Shown piece after piece: positions 11,475 through 24,632 of a stretch of DNA of 64,000 bases. Numbering within the stretch: position 1 is the stretch's first letter; every line of letters begins with the position of its first letter. The stretch is from Epichloe hybrida. Taxonomy: Eukaryota; Ascomycota; Sordariomycetes; Hypocreales; Clavicipitaceae. The stretch covers positions 2,418,001 through 2,482,000 of the forward strand of contig JAFEKR010000008.1 of NCBI GenBank assembly GCA_019022495.1, given 5' to 3'. Made by a program: the position numbers and the translations under genes. Under the pieces are notes generated by a model. It worked only from the letters and a program-made list of their open reading frames with translations. It was not told the origin of the DNA and did no database searches.

Positions 11475-14400
11475 CTACACCTCCGTCTCAATGCCGGGCT
11501 GTTTGTTCTGGTGGTCAAACAAGCCTGATACGCTTTCTTCCACTTTGCCGATTTTGTGCTTCACCCATCTTGCTGTGCGAGGGATCTGGATTTTTTTTTC
11601 CGGCAAGTCAGAAGGGAACCATCACATTCAGGTACGCGTGAAACAGGTCGTCTTACCTTCCACTGCATCAAACCACGATGCTGCCTGTGCAAAGCCTTGT
11701 CTCTCCTCTTGTAAGAGCGAACTTGATCAATGACACCTTGCTTTTGATCCGCGCTACCATCAGGCAGCTCCTCCTTTTCCTCTTCTGAGCTGTCGCTATC
11801 GCTAGATGCTTCCTCGTCCACAATGCCAGCTTGCCTTTCAATCTTGTCCTGGTCGAGGTTATCTCTGGCTGTGTCAATGATCTCGACAACATCCCGAGTG
11901 TGCTGGCTTCGACTGGCCCATTTCGAATGCGCTTGGCCCTGTAGATTCATGTTAGCTACTGCTTGTCAAAAGCAAGTCACTATCTTGGCGGAGGAAGGTA
12001 CCATGCCAGCCCAAAAGGTAACCTTGACCTTGAGCGTGCCAACTTTCTCGCCGCATTCTGCCAAACGATTGACTACAGCTCGCTCATAGTTGCCTTTCCA
12101 AATGGGCAGTTCGAGTTCCTCCTCTTCCTCATCGGTGAGTTCCTTTAGCCACAGTACGCAAAACGCGGCGATCTTGTCCCCAAGAAAGCCTTTGTCACGA
12201 AACTCGACCGCCATGCAGCTACTGTAGCGCTTCTTTACGGCTAGATGAAGGCTCTGCTCTTTCTTGGCCATCCACTTGCCTTCCCTTTCCGCGCACGGGT
12301 ACATTTTGCCCATGCATATATCGGTCTTGAGCTTCAACTTGCAAGACTTGAGCTCGTTGGGGCAATCTGGGCTGACGGCAACCGGATCCACGTGTATTGT
12401 GCCGTACTGCCAGCCAAGCAGGTTCCGCGGTGCCTGCAGAGTTACACTTCGCCAAACCATAGATAGTCTGACTCTGCCGCGACCGATGCCTCCGCTCAGG
12501 GGATACCATCCCATGACTTGAGAGCGATGTTTGAACAAATCGGCCAAGGGCAAGTGCACAATGCCCAGCAGTGGATTGTCCTCGTGGAGTCTTGCATCTC
12601 GAACGGAGACAAACACCTCACAATCTCTCCAATCCCGAACGAACCGCTCGCATCCGGCATTAAAGAATGGCTTCGAATTCTGCGGCTTGGTTCTCGTTTT
12701 GAAAGTTTTGCTGTGGTTGATAACAACGGTGCAGTAAGAGCTGGGCAGGCCTTCACCCTCCTCCTCTTCATCACTGGCCTCGTCATAATCGTCGGCTTGT
12801 CGCTTGTTCATACGTTCGATTTCCAAGCCAGTAATGTTATGAATTTGAATGCTGAACAACCCACTTGGGTAACCATCTGGCGGTGGAGCAGAAATGATCA
12901 TGGCATCCGTTTCACTCTTCATCTCCTGCATAATTTGCTGCTCCAGCTCTTCCTCATCACGCACTCTGATGTTCTCCTTGATCATAAACTCGCGAAGCTT
13001 GCACTCGCAGGTTTTCTCAACTTTGTCCCTCAATTGCTCCATCGACCTGACTTTGGGATCGTGTGTCTGCTGATCGAATTGACACTGCTGGATGCGTGTC
13101 TTGGGGAAGTAGCCAACACTCCACTCCAGCTTTCCTGGCATGTCTTCGCCTGCCTTGAGTGCGCGGAATCCGTCAGTCCGTTTACTCATCCTTCCCCTAG
13201 ACTCCGTGTTTTGCATCAAGTCCTTGAGGCTTACTTCAATGCGGCCAAGATCATCGTCAGCTGTGAATCGATCAGAATCCCACAGCTGAACCCGGATTCG
13301 CTCTTCGATATTCACCTCTTCCGGTGTTACAAGCACGAAGCACGTTTCGTCCCATTGAGGCTCCATCTCCGCTTGCATAATGCGGGTGTTCCAGAGAACT
13401 TTGCCAAATTTAGCCCATCCCACCGACACATATGGATCCGAACTGCCGTCTCTGATCAGCGGTATCGCCGTGTCTGCCATCTTGAATTCATAACCTCGTT
13501 CTATGTGCACCATGATAACGCCCGTTGAGACTGTATCTTTCTTAAAATCATCCCCAGCAAGCATGTCCTTCAAGTCCAATGTCAAACTCTTGGGAGCAAC
13601 ATATTCGGCCACGGCAGCATCAACTGCGCTTTGAACGAAGTTGCTGATCAAGGGAATATCCATAATATTTAGTCCGCGGCGACTGAGAGGAACGCATCGT
13701 ACATCCACTTTTGGCTGACCCATAAAGGTAATAGTGCACAGCGAGAAGAAGGGCGGATCAGGGCACAGCTGCAATCGCAATCTGACGCTACCAATGATGC
13801 CCTGAAGATCGACCCAAACTGGAATTTTGATGTTCCCAGGCAGGTAAAATGCCAGATAAAGATGCATGTCCTTGGTTTTGTCCTTGAGGCTTCGCGAACT
13901 AGACCGTGTGCGGTATGCGAATGCCACTTCGATATTGACAAAATCCCCTTCTTCCCCTTCCATACCGTCGGCAATAGCATCCATCTTAGACACACCTTGG
14001 GCATCGCTGTCATCTGAGTCCCCTGATATGACCGGTGAGGAGTCTTCTTTGTTGCTACTAGAGTCTTTGTCAGACGTGAGTTTGCCATCTGTAGTAACCG
14101 ACTTGCTTGCAGCACCAGTGGGAAGCCATTGGATGCCAAGAATCCGAATGGACTCGCTTCCTTGGCCAATGTCCTCGACGCTGACCATGCGAACTAGCTT
14201 TGGCAAAGAAGCCTGCATTACATCCTCGAGTGTATCAGCCAAACTAGCGAAAAGATCTGGATTGATCAGCGGCCAAACTGCGCCCAGCACAGAGTTCAGC
14301 CAAATTGTCGTCTCCGTTTCGTGGTTTTGTGTATCTTTTTGCAACTGCTGCCGATGTGCATCCCAAAGTTCGTCTTGGAAAATGTTGCTTATCTTGTGGG

Positions 14401-15220
14401 CAGTGTATTGTCTCACACCAGCAACAATCGCCCCTGCTGCGCACACAATGAAGAACACAGAAAGCGAAGACCGCCACCAACTTATTCCAGCCTCGGAACC
14501 ACCGCCAGAAATGCTCCGCATAGCACCGTAGGGGAATCCTCCAAGAGAAAAGGCCACGATGGCAACCAGCGACATGCCGGCAAGACCTATACTAAGACCC
14601 CGATTGTTGATGGTGATCAAACTTTGATTCAAAGTTTCAAAATCAGGCGGTGGGAATCTACTCCGCATGCTTTCATGATGTCTCTGTAATTCTCGTGTTT
14701 CGTTCTGCAAGTGTTCCTCTGACTTGTCGCTGTTGCTAAACCCCGTGTTTGCTCGCTTGTCCGACGTGAATGCGGGGTGCGACGAAGTAGCCTTTTCTAG
14801 CGCATCATCTGTAAAGTCGTGAATTCTTACGGGGAGATGCGTCACAGGATCGGTAACTTCGCGCTCGGCTCTTTCGCGATGCTTTGACTTGAGTTCTTTT
14901 CTTCGCTGCTTCACATTTGTCGAGCCATTGTCGACCTGGGAAGTATCTTTGAATCCTCCTTGAGAGTCATCTTCATCTTTGTTCCCATATCCATTGTCAA
15001 TCTCGTTGGCGTAGCTGTGCGATGTGTCCTGCTGCTGATCTGCCGACTCGGCACTGTCGTTTATGGCAGGCGCAGTTTCCACCCGGTTGCTTCTCACTGA
15101 CTCCTGCTGTCTCGCCGCTTTCTCTTCCCGATACTTGGAGATTGTAGGAACGGGTCGGTGAGCACTGTAAGGCGCCTGATATCGTCTTACGTCTTCATGT
15201 TCGTCCATGGCAGGCGGCAT
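11475..15220 (-). CDS. MUG190-type SMP/C2 domain lipid-transfer membrane protein
   Basis: Exons 15220-12002, 11938-11657 and 11585-11475 give 1203 residues if the first ATG is used. A second ATG, giving MDEHEDVRRYQ, is at 15208. Introns are 63 and 71 nt with TAAC/TGAC branches. The protein resembles fission yeast Mug190 and the tricalbins. Two membrane segments lie near residues 200-260 (one around LAGMSLVAIVAFSLGG, one around VFFIVCAAGAIVAGV). An SMP-like lipid-binding region follows. C2 domains come after it: one with DGSSDPYVSVGWAKFGKVLW, and a later one starting FSIQIHNITGLEIERMNK. The C-terminus is acidic and then basic, ending WVKHKIGKVEE and GIETEV. Such proteins tether the ER to the plasma membrane. 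A large shadow frame runs on the opposite strand. Confidence 0.9.
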
Positions 15221-15715
15221 GGTCCGCAAATGCGCCGAGCAAAGCCCTGATGACACTGGTTCAGCGGAATTTCCGGGATGATCATGGGTATCAATCTAAA
15301 AATTGAGAAACGGAGAGTCGAGGCGGCTCTAGAGGATAGAAAGAGGGAAGAGTTGATGAAAGGAGGCGGGCAAAGGACCTCGGGAGGAACTCAGCCCAAC
15401 GACCATGTCAGGGTTACGTCATAGCTCCAATTTCTTGGCATGAAGCATGCCAATGACAATTGGCATTCATTCAATTGCAGCCGGATTGATGGCCCTCGCA
15501 TTTGAGCTTCAGTATTTCTGGAAAATACGCCGTGGCAGCGAGTTGATCTACGGCAGCGCCTAACCCCATTACAGAGTAGCAACTTTTTGATCGTGATGCT
15601 CCCACAGGGGCGAGCTGTCTGTCAAACAACGGCTATTGCAGCTGTTACAACGCGGCTCTTGCTTAAGTAATCGGTACGTACCCAGGCAGCCTCCGCCCAG
15701 GGACTCGGTCTTTAT

Positions 15716-15729
15716 GTACGGATCCGTAC
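15716..15729. other. 14-bp perfect palindrome GTACGGATCCGTAC
   Basis: The same 14-bp word is found again at 57933-57946. It lies in the spacer between MUG190 and tRNA-Ser. Confidence 0.8.
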
Positions 15730-15885
15730 GGCGGAGCAGGAATAGTCCGCACGGATTAATCCGTAGAGTCGCGTTGAAATTCGTCAGCCCCACAGCACCC
15801 TTCGACGTTTACAAGGCCGTTGTGCGGGACGGCCCTGCTCCGCGGCCAATCTGCTAAGCAAAAAAGCAACGGGCAAAAGAACACT

Positions 15886-15966
15886 CGACGGAGACAAGAT
15901 TCGAACTTGCGCGCGCGAACGCAAATCATTTCTAATGATTCTCCTTAACCACTCGGACACTCCGCC
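15886..15966 (-). tRNA. tRNA-Ser(AGA)
   Basis: The acceptor stem GGCGGAG pairs with CTCCGTC (one G-U), with discriminator G. The D arm contains GAGTGGTTAAGG. The anticodon stem AATCA/TGATT closes the loop TTAGAAA, giving anticodon AGA. A long variable arm, typical of serine tRNAs, precedes the T loop TTCGAAT. There is no intron. T runs suited to RNA polymerase III termination follow within about 25 nt. KRE33 in this window acetylates tRNA-Ser in other fungi. Confidence 0.95.
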
Positions 15967-17379
15967 TCTGAAAACCTGGTTCATTATTCATGTCTATCAA
16001 GACTTCACACTTGTGCAGATCGTTACAAGCGAATCACTCACTGGGTCAATGATTCCGGCCCTAACAAACAAATGCTGTCTCATTCTGCAGCTTGGTTTGT
16101 GACTTGGATGCGCTCGCTGTGCATCGGCCTGCTTATCAGTCTTGTTGAAGAAGGCGGCATATCAGAAGGAAATGAAATCAAGGTACGAGATGCTCGTATG
16201 CAGATTTGGCTCTGGGCCATCATCCGCATGTGCGTGGTTACACTGGTGAGTCGTGACTGCCACTGACTGGTGAGTTTCACGACTACACTTTTGTGACTCG
16301 TGACTCGTGAGACGGCTCAGACAACATCAAGAAGAGGTGGCGCGGCACGTCTGTGGCAACTTGCAAGGAAGGGGCTATGGTGGTGCCGCGGGGGCAAGCC
16401 ACAGCCACATCCGTCATGCCAAGGCCAGGACTGACCACTCAGCGCAGTCAGACAAGCGCCGCGAACTGAGGACGATTTCATTCCTCCTCTCACGCCTCAT
16501 AACCAGGCGCAACCATCGACACATGTAATGTTTCGCGGCCAGCTTCAGCCTCTTACACTGGCTGTCGCAAGTTGCCGTCCCTCCAGTACGCCAGACTTGG
16601 CCAGACTTGGCCAGACTTTGCCAGACTTCGCCAAGTACGGGGTACCATACGGTCCATACCCACCTACCGACACTACCGCCCATCAAACACGACACGGCCG
16701 TTTCTTCTTCCTCTTCTTCGCCGCATCGTCAGCCGCACCGTCAACCGTCCCATCGTCCCATCTTCAGGCCTTTTCTTTTTCCCGACTGCGACCGGCAGAA
16801 CTCCCTCTCGGCTCCCGAAGCTCTGTTGCGTCCGGTCTACGCCCAATCTGTCTATCCGGACTCCGTGCCAGTCGTCCTCATACACCTCATACCCCAGCAG
16901 CCCGATTTCATTGACTTGGGTGTCTTCATCATTTCGGAATTCTGAATTCTCTCCTCGTCTTCTCAGCCATCCTTGCGACACTGTTTCTCGCCGATCCGAC
17001 CTTTTCTCTCCCTTCTCCATCCTTCCTGGGCAACGGCGCAGTTTGGACTTGTCCCGTTTTCTTTCTTTTATCGCTGCTGGCTCAGATCGTTTAAATCGTT
17101 TTTGTTCTTTGGGGTCTTCTTTTCCAAATCGCCCTCTGCCTGACCTTCGATCATTCTAATCGCACTGAATCCGACACATAACGAATACTGCGTGTTAATT
17201 TCGGGCGGCGACGCAACGTCTTGATCTGAAATTACACACTGCCGGGTCTTGGGCACCCACGAATAGGCGAACCGGCCAAGAGCTGGAAAGCATCCTGAGT
17301 AAAGGATTATACTTCGCCTTTGTCGCCGGTCGACACTCACTATTTCCACTTTGCTTTCTTCCCAGCAGCAGAAATCACC
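15967..17379. other. noxA promoter and long CT-rich leader
   Basis: No gene recognised. The last 700 bp before the noxA ATG are rich in C and T, typical of fungal promoter and 5' leader DNA. A decamer array lies at 16591-16633. Confidence 0.6.
16591..16633. repeat. 10-bp tandem repeat in the noxA upstream region
   Basis: There are four units of CCAGACTTGG type, two identical and two with a single change, followed by CCA. The array lies about 750 bp upstream of the noxA start codon. Confidence 0.9.
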
Positions 17380-19269
17380 ATGGCGGGCCAATACGGTTAC
17401 CGCGAATTAATTCGCAAGCAGTTTACCACTCAGAAGTTGTTCTTCCACGTCCTCTTTTGGACATTTCATTGGGGCATCTTCGCGTATGGCTGGTGAGTAG
17501 ACATACATTCCTGATCTCCTCCTTCAAGAGGGAATCAAAACACACAAGTCTAATCTGCGTTCGCCCTCCATCAAGGTGGAAACAAGCTTCAGAACCGCGA
17601 CTAGCCGGGCTCAACACACTAAAATTCTCCGTTTGGATCTCAAGAGGCGCTGGTCTGGTTCTCAGCGTCGACGGAATGCTAATTCTTCTACCCGTGTGCC
17701 GTACAATCATGCGCTGGCTCCGACCCAAGCTTCGGTTCCTGCCTATGGACGAGAATCTGTGGTTTCACCGACAGTTGGCGTACGCCCTCCTGGTATTTGC
17801 CATATTACACGTCGGCGCACACTACGTCAACTTCTTCAATGTCGAGAAGACGCAGATTCGACCTGTCAGCGCCCTTCAAATTCACTATGCCCAAGCCGGT
17901 GGCATTACCGGGCATGTCATGCTCCTCTGCATGCTACTGATGTACACGACGGCGCATTCGCGTATCCGTCAGCAGTCTTTCGAAACGTTCTGGTATACGC
18001 ACCACCTCTTCATCCCGTTCTTCCTGGCTCTGTACACCCACACGGTGGGCTGCTTTGTCCGCGACTCCGTCGATGCCTTCTCCCCTTTTGCTGGTGAGCA
18101 ATACTGGAATCACTGCATTGGCTATCTAGGTTGGCGCTGGGAGCTATGGACCGGCGGTCTGTACATGGTCGAGCGGTTATATCGCGAGATCCGGGCTCGT
18201 CGCGAGACTCAAATTACCCGTGTTGTCCGCCATCCCTACGATGTCGTCGAGGTCCAGTTCAACAAGCCATCTTTCAAATACAAGGCTGGCCAGTGGCTCT
18301 TCCTGCAGGTTCCTTCCATCTCCAAATACCAATGGCACCCGTTCACAATCACGTCCTGCCCCTTCGACCCCTACGTGTCCGTACACGTAAGACAAGTCGG
18401 AGATTTCACTCGCGCCCTCGGTGACGCAACAGGCGCTGGTGGCGCGCAGGCAAAGCTCTACGATGGCGTAGACCCCATGGGCATGTACGAAGTAGCACTG
18501 CAAAATGGCCAGCAGATGCCGGGTCTTCGCATCGACGGACCGTACGGAGCCCCCGCCGAGGACGTCTTCGAGAACGAAATCGCCGTCCTGATCGGCACTG
18601 GCATCGGCGTCACGCCCTGGGCTGCCATCCTCAAAAACATTTGGCACCTGCGCAACTCGCCTAACCCACCCACCCGACTCCGCCGTGTCGAGTTCATCTG
18701 GGTCTGCAAGGACCCGGGTTCCTTCGAGTGGTTCCAAACACTGCTGTCCTCCTTGGAAGAGCAGTCCAACGAGGCAGCCCGCGTGCCGGGAAGCTCTGGC
18801 GTCGAATTCCTCAAGATCCACACCTACCTTACACAGAAGCTCGACATGGACACGACGCAGAACATTGTCCTCAACAGTGTCGGCGCAGACATGGATCCCC
18901 TCACTGAACTGAAGTCAAGGACTCATTTCGGCCGTCCTGATTTTAACAGACTTTTCACCACGATGAGAGATGGTATTCTGGATAGAACGTATCTCAATGG
19001 ATTGGAAGGCAGTATGCGAACTACAGTTGGTGTATATTTCTGTGGACCCTCTGTAGCTGGTACGTATTTCCTTCTCCCCCGAATTTTTCTATTTTTCTAT
19101 TTTTTTTTTATTTTTTTTTTTTGCTTTTTGCAATGTCTTTCGGTACCCCCCCTTCAACGCGTATTCTATTGTCCAAGCTAACAGCAAATCAGCCCGTGAC
19201 ATCAAGTCCGCATGCAAAGGCGCCACAGCACGCGAAGTCAACTTCAGATTCTGGAAAGAGCATTTCTAA
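17380..19269 (+). CDS. noxA: NADPH oxidase NoxA (gp91phox family)
   Basis: Exons 17380-17492, 17576-19059 and 19193-19269 give 557 residues, as expected for fungal NoxA. The enzyme moves electrons from NADPH through FAD and two haems to oxygen, making superoxide. In fungi it drives sexual fruiting, infection structures and hyphal fusion. Visible parts: the start MAGQYGYRELIRKQF; six membrane helices with paired haem histidines in HRQLAYALLVFAILHVGAHY and ETFWYTHHLF; the FAD-binding HPFTITSCP; the NADPH-binding GTGIGVTPWA; the late motif VYFCGPSVAARD; and the terminal aromatic-charged FWKEHF. There is no EF-hand extension and no long N-terminus, so it is NoxA, not NoxB or NoxC. Introns are 83 and 133 nt. 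The second intron contains a long T run. It is convergent with the histidine kinase gene. Confidence 0.97.
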
Positions 19270-20219
19270 ACGGACCGGGACAGGAATGGAATGGAGTACC
19301 GCGGGAGTCTTGAATTTATTCATATTGGATTTTGTCCCATTTCGTAATGGGAATGGGTTTTAGGGACGGGACATGGCGTAGCATGGCTATTTAGGACGAC
19401 TAACACACGTACATTGTGAAATATCCACATCGATTTCTTTAGATAGCGCATCAAGTATATGAATCTGAGTGGGCTTCCATGTGGATTTTCCACGAACAGT
19501 ACGAGCGTAGTTGGTTGATGGTGGACTTGTACATTTGATTAAACGCAACGTGTCTTGACTTTGCTTCTCACCCTCTTTCACATTGTACTTGGGACGTAGC
19601 GAGTAGGATTTGTGCAATGATACCATCCTGTCTCAGTACCGTTTGGGAAAAAAAAGCGCCTTCTTTCAACGTCGGTGGTCGAATATATCCCAATGCACGA
19701 GAAATCCGAAAGACTCGTTATATTCGTGTTCATGTCCAATTCGCTTACAAGGCTAGAATAGAGTAAATCAATTCGCTCGCGTGCCACCCATGAACAATCA
19801 AGACTCGCGCCCCGCTCCCCCTTCAGAAAAATAAATCCTCACTCGTATCTCGCGGAACTCCCTGGCACTTATAAGCACGGCATGTATACTGCCAAAGAGG
19901 CCTGGGTTGTTCCAAAGAAGAAGAAGAAAAGGCAATATTCATTGTTTCATGGCCTGGTCCCAATTCCACACTGTTTTCATGCAATCCGTGTACTATTCTC
20001 CACTGATCATATATGCTCCATCAAGTACTGTTGTTTACCGCCGTCCTGTTTGTCGAGTACAAGGAATCGATGTGCTGTACTTTCATTGCACAAGCAACAT
20101 GGTGCTCATAAAGTGTATGGCTGCGGGCAATGGTTATAAGACAGGAAAAAAAGAAAAAAGGAATTCGCGCGCCTTCCAGGTGATGGATGGCTGCTCTTCT
20201 TTTCAATCGTGTACATCAA
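19270..20219. other. Shared 3' region between noxA and the histidine kinase gene
   Basis: No gene recognised. The two convergent genes end here. Purine-rich A/G runs occur near 19915-19935 and 20140-20160. Confidence 0.6.
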
Positions 20220-23200
20220 TCACACTTGCTTGCTTGCTTGTTTCCCCTTTGAAAAGTCGGGCTTTTGGTTGGGCAATGCGACATCGCTGGATACTTGCAT
20301 CATTTTCTCCCCGCGTGTGCTCGTCTCGCTCTTCAGCTTATTCACATTCTCTTCCGTCAATGCCTCTCCTATCCCGGGCTCTTGAAAGTGAAATGAAGGG
20401 GCCCCTCGGAAGCTGGAGGGCCCGCCAGCGGCGTCAATCAACTTGTTTTCTTGAAGGAGGCTGGACCACTCTTTCTCGCCCTCCTGCTTGCGAACCTGCA
20501 TGTTCAACTCGGTTGCAGCTGGTGAGTCGAATGGTGATGGCTCATCCTGTCCGTTTGCTGTCAACGGCTTCGGCGTCACCGGGCTGCTGTGCAAATCATC
20601 TCGGCTCGACGCTTGCGACGCAAGATTGGCTTCCTCAAGTCCTACAAGGGGAATATCGGCGTGTCGACAATGCTCGCCTGTCTCGGAGCAATATGAGCGT
20701 GCTTGGAGGCGCTGTGAGGGCGCCTTCCGCCGGTTCAAACACCAACGCACAAGCATTCTTTCTAGTATCATCATGGTGACCGGCTTTGCTAGGTAGTCAT
20801 CCATGCCGGCTCTGTTGCACTTCTCACGGTCCCCGTGAATGGCAGAAGCCGTCATGGCAACAATTGGGATATCCTGAGCTATCGCTTTGTATGGAAGGTG
20901 GTGCCTCAAGACATGTGTGCATTTGTATCCGTCAATAATGGGCATTTGCACATCCATCAGAATCATGTCTGGCTTTTTGTTTTGGCCACGTGACGCAGCC
21001 AGCATATAATCCAAGGCCTCTTTCCCATTCCATGCTGCTGTGACTTGAAAGCCTAGCTTTTGAATGGTTTTAATGGCGATCTTTTGGTTTACAGGACTGG
21101 GAGTCTTTGAGTCAGACAGCTATGCCCCCCAAAAGTTCCTCTGCTCGAGAGAAGTATACAAACGCAAAGGGGATGAACTTACTTATCTTCGACAAGCAGG
21201 ATGTGCATCTTGGAACGTTCGATTCTTGACATATCCCGGTCACTGGTAGGTGGCGTTCGCACAGAAGGCCGTCGACGAGGCAGGGACGAAGACAGCACTG
21301 CTCCCTCAGAGCCCGTCGACGTTCCGCCAACCTGATCATATTCCGAGCTATTACATGAGATGCTCAGATCTGACTGCAATCGATCCGGAATAGCTCCACT
21401 CTGCACCGGATTCGATTTCTGCGGACCATGTGGTTTATTGAATGGGATCCAAAATGTCGCCTTGGTTCCGTTACCCACTACGGACTCTAGCGTGATTTGG
21501 CCGTGCATAAGATCTAGAAGATTTTTGCAGATCGTGAGGCCAAGACCAGTGCCGCCAAATCGTCGTGCTGTCGACGCATCACCCTGGCTGAAGGGCTGGA
21601 ACAGTTTCTTGCGCACGTCGTCCTGGATGCCGATACCGGTATCCTCAACCACGAATCTGATTTTGATGGAGTCGTTTGATTCCGTTTCCGTGACCACAGA
21701 GAACCGAACATATCCCTGGTTGGTGAACTTGATGCTGTTTGTCAACAGGTTTGTGATGATCTGCCTTACGCGGCCAGGGTCTCCCATCACAACCATGTCG
21801 TTTTCGATATCTCCCCCAATGTCGGACTGGAAATCCAAATTCTTCCGCTCCACGGCAAACTGAAGCATCCTTACAACTTCTTTGACGACCAGTGACAGTG
21901 AGAATTGGACTTCCTCGACGTCCAGGCGGCCGGATTCAACCTTGGAAAAGTCTAAAATGTCATTGATGACGGTAAGCAACGAGGTGGCCGAACTTTGAAT
22001 ATTGTCGACGTAATCTCGTTGCTCTTCGTCTAGGTCCATGTCGCCCAAGAGCTCGGCCATGCCCAGAACTCCGGTGATTGGTGTACGGATCTCGTGGGAC
22101 ATGTTGGCCAAAAACTGGCTTTTAAGTCGATTGGCTTCCTTTGCAGCCGCTTCGTTCGCTATGGCCTTTCGCTTTTCTATCGATTGTTGCAAAAGGGCCT
22201 CTCCGCGATCTTTCAGTTCGGTTACATCCATGATGACACCAATCACGCCCTCTATGCTGCCGTCATTTGTCGCCTTTCCATCTTGGGTCTTTTTGCCATA
22301 CATGGGAAGGAACCGAGTCCGGTACCATCGATCGTCTGAGCCAGTAGTTAGCTTCGTATCGTTCAGAAACCATACAATGCGCCATCCTTTGGCGTAGGGG
22401 CGGGTGCTCTTTGCTTAAACAATCGTCTTTGCCATCAAATTCAAACAAGGATGTGTCACTAACCTAGTCCATGCTCCTTGACCTCTTCGCTGTACTTTCT
22501 GTCAAGTATATCTTCTATGGGTTGGAGAAATCCGAGTTGCTCTCCTTCCGCAACCTGGTTCGTCAAGCGGCTGAACACGCTGTACATATTCTCCCCGATA
22601 TACCAACGGCTCGAATCATGACTGTCCTCGTAAGTGTTGTTCCAGATCAAAGCACCCTCGAGCATGGTAATGCGGCGTTGCTGGTCCACCGTGAAAATCG
22701 TTACTTGGGAGTGTGCAATGACACTGAGAAGTTGTTGTCTAGTCCTTTTGGCATTGAACTTGGTTTCTATGCTCTCATGAACATCCGTACATGTACCTGT
22801 ACCGGAAATTAGTATTCCGCAACCACGCACGCTTGAGATAAAACCACAATGATTGGCTTACCAAACCATTTCTCAATCTCGCCGGTATCCTTATTTCGTA
22901 CAGCCAGAGCACGCCCCAGGAACCATCGCCATTCTCCTTCCTTGCTTTTGCAACGATACTCCATGACGTAAGGATCACCCGTCTTTAATGAGTGATTCCA
23001 GCGAGCCAATGCCTCTGGTCGGTCATCAGCGTGAAAGGGCATATGCCATTTTGTTCCCAGGCATTCTTCTGGTTTCAAACCCGTGTATGAATACCAGCGT
23101 GTGTTAAAGAAATCGGGGTGGCCATCTGGCGTTGCTGTCCACACAAGCTGAGGCATTGTGTCACAAATAAGCTTGAACCTTTCATCATCTCGTTCTTTTA

Positions 23201-24632
23201 TTTGTGTGATGACTTCAGACATGTCCGTGACGTCTCTGCCAGTGACTACTCCTGCCAAAAACTCCCCCGTGGTGTCGTCTCGGATAGCCTCTCCTAGTAT
23301 ATCGTGGACAAGGCGTTTGCCATCACCAGTAACAAACCCAACGCGCATACTTTGGAAGGGAGATTCGGTGCGAATGAGGGTAGCAATCGGATATTCGGAG
23401 ACATCCAATTTGCGAGTGAAATGTTCATCCCAAAGTCCCCAGTGCCGCAGCAGATCGAATCCATCCGTGCACGCATCTAGGTCAGCATCAGAAGGCAACA
23501 TATCCCTCGCAGCCTTGTTGGGGAAGCTGACACTTCCGTCCTTCCACATTGCCATGACTGGCATTTGTGTGTTGTCGAGTAAAGCTTCTTTCATCAAGCT
23601 GATTTTCTGAAGCAAGGATGGTGTGCTGGAATGCGAGGCGATTGAAGGCGGACCCATCGGGGGGAACGGACTCGAAGACATCGTGACAGTGCCTGGATTA
23701 CGAAATGAGGGAGAGCTGGAATCGCGGCTGGATGCAACGGAAGAGGCATTCGAGCTCGCGATTGTGCATTGGTCGGCGGCCTTGAGAACACTTGGCTTGG
23801 CTACAAGTTTCTTTGTATTTGGGGGTAACGATGCGGTAGAACTGGTATTGGTAAATGTCAACGTGAAGAAGGTTTGCTTGTCCTCGACCTCCCACAGCGT
23901 GATGATCATCTTGGCAAAGGCATGGTAGTCGGATGCTTTGGCCTTGTATCGGTTGTCAAAAGTTGTCTTCCCCATGTCTTTGCGGCTGATGATGACCTCC
24001 ACAACAGCATCCCGTGAGGGCACATTCGACGGCTCTCGGTGAGTCTCGGAATCTGAGGTTGCCAATGTGTCCAAGGATATTGGGGTGACATCACCGGGGC
24101 CGGCGTGAGTTGACTGAGGTCGCCTGGCGTCGGACACGGACGGCCGGGCGCCTTCTTCTTCAAGTAAACCATCAAGGAAGGACTCCCAAGTAATCCAGAC
24201 AGGCCGACCGTCTTGTAGCATGTCAACACCCACCTGCGACAAGGACTTGCCTCGCAGTTGGTCGACGGCGGCAATGGAATCTTGTTGGGATGTTGCTTCG
24301 GAAATGAGTCCCATCATTCGTCCCATGGCCTCGTTGGCTAGAACAACAGTCTTGAAGCTATTGAGAACCAGCACAGGAACAGGCAGATATTGCATTGCGG
24401 AGTACGCCAGTTGACCAGGTGTTATGGCGGGAATAGGCAATCGTAGAGGGCTCTGAGGTTTCGGCCTTGTCCCATCAACAGGGACGGCAGCAGAGTCCCG
24501 CAGCAAGGCTGTTCTGGCTGCCATGCGATGTTCATCATCTTGCACATTTGATTTGCGGACCAAGGATTCTGGAGCCGGTGGCGTACTAGCCACCACGGAG
24601 GTGCACTCCATCGGCGTGTTGGAGGATGTCAT
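20220..24632 (-). CDS. PAS-domain hybrid histidine kinase with C-terminal receiver
   Basis: Exons 24632-22862, 22796-22464, 22335-21183 and 21096-20220 give 1377 residues. All joins keep frame. The order is: a Ser/Pro-rich N-terminus; a first PAS-like region (SAMQYLPVPVLVLNS); a second PAS with PAC (ICDTMPQLVWTATPDG, then EWRWFLGRALAVRN); a third sensor-like stretch; the H box FLANMSHEIRTPITG with phospho-acceptor His near 782; the N box with NSIKFT; the G box FGGTGLGLTICKNL; and a receiver starting LLVEDNPVNQ with acceptor Asp near 1134 in LMDVQMP and the switch Lys in LAKPV. A low-complexity tail of about 170 residues follows. No membrane helix is seen, so it should be cytosolic. It would pass phosphate to an HPt protein of the Ypd1 type. 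Its fungal group is uncertain. The 128-nt middle intron is the least certain join. Confidence 0.9.

Noticed and set aside
12518..13528. Long plus-strand frame of 336 codons opposite MUG190
   Set aside because: Antisense shadow of a well-supported exon; no domain and no splice or leader signals.
22336..22463. Short extra coding exon inside the second histidine-kinase intron
   Set aside because: The single intron with a TAAC branch joins EVKEHGL to DDRWYRTRF in frame, which fits the PAS region; the open stretch adds nothing conserved.
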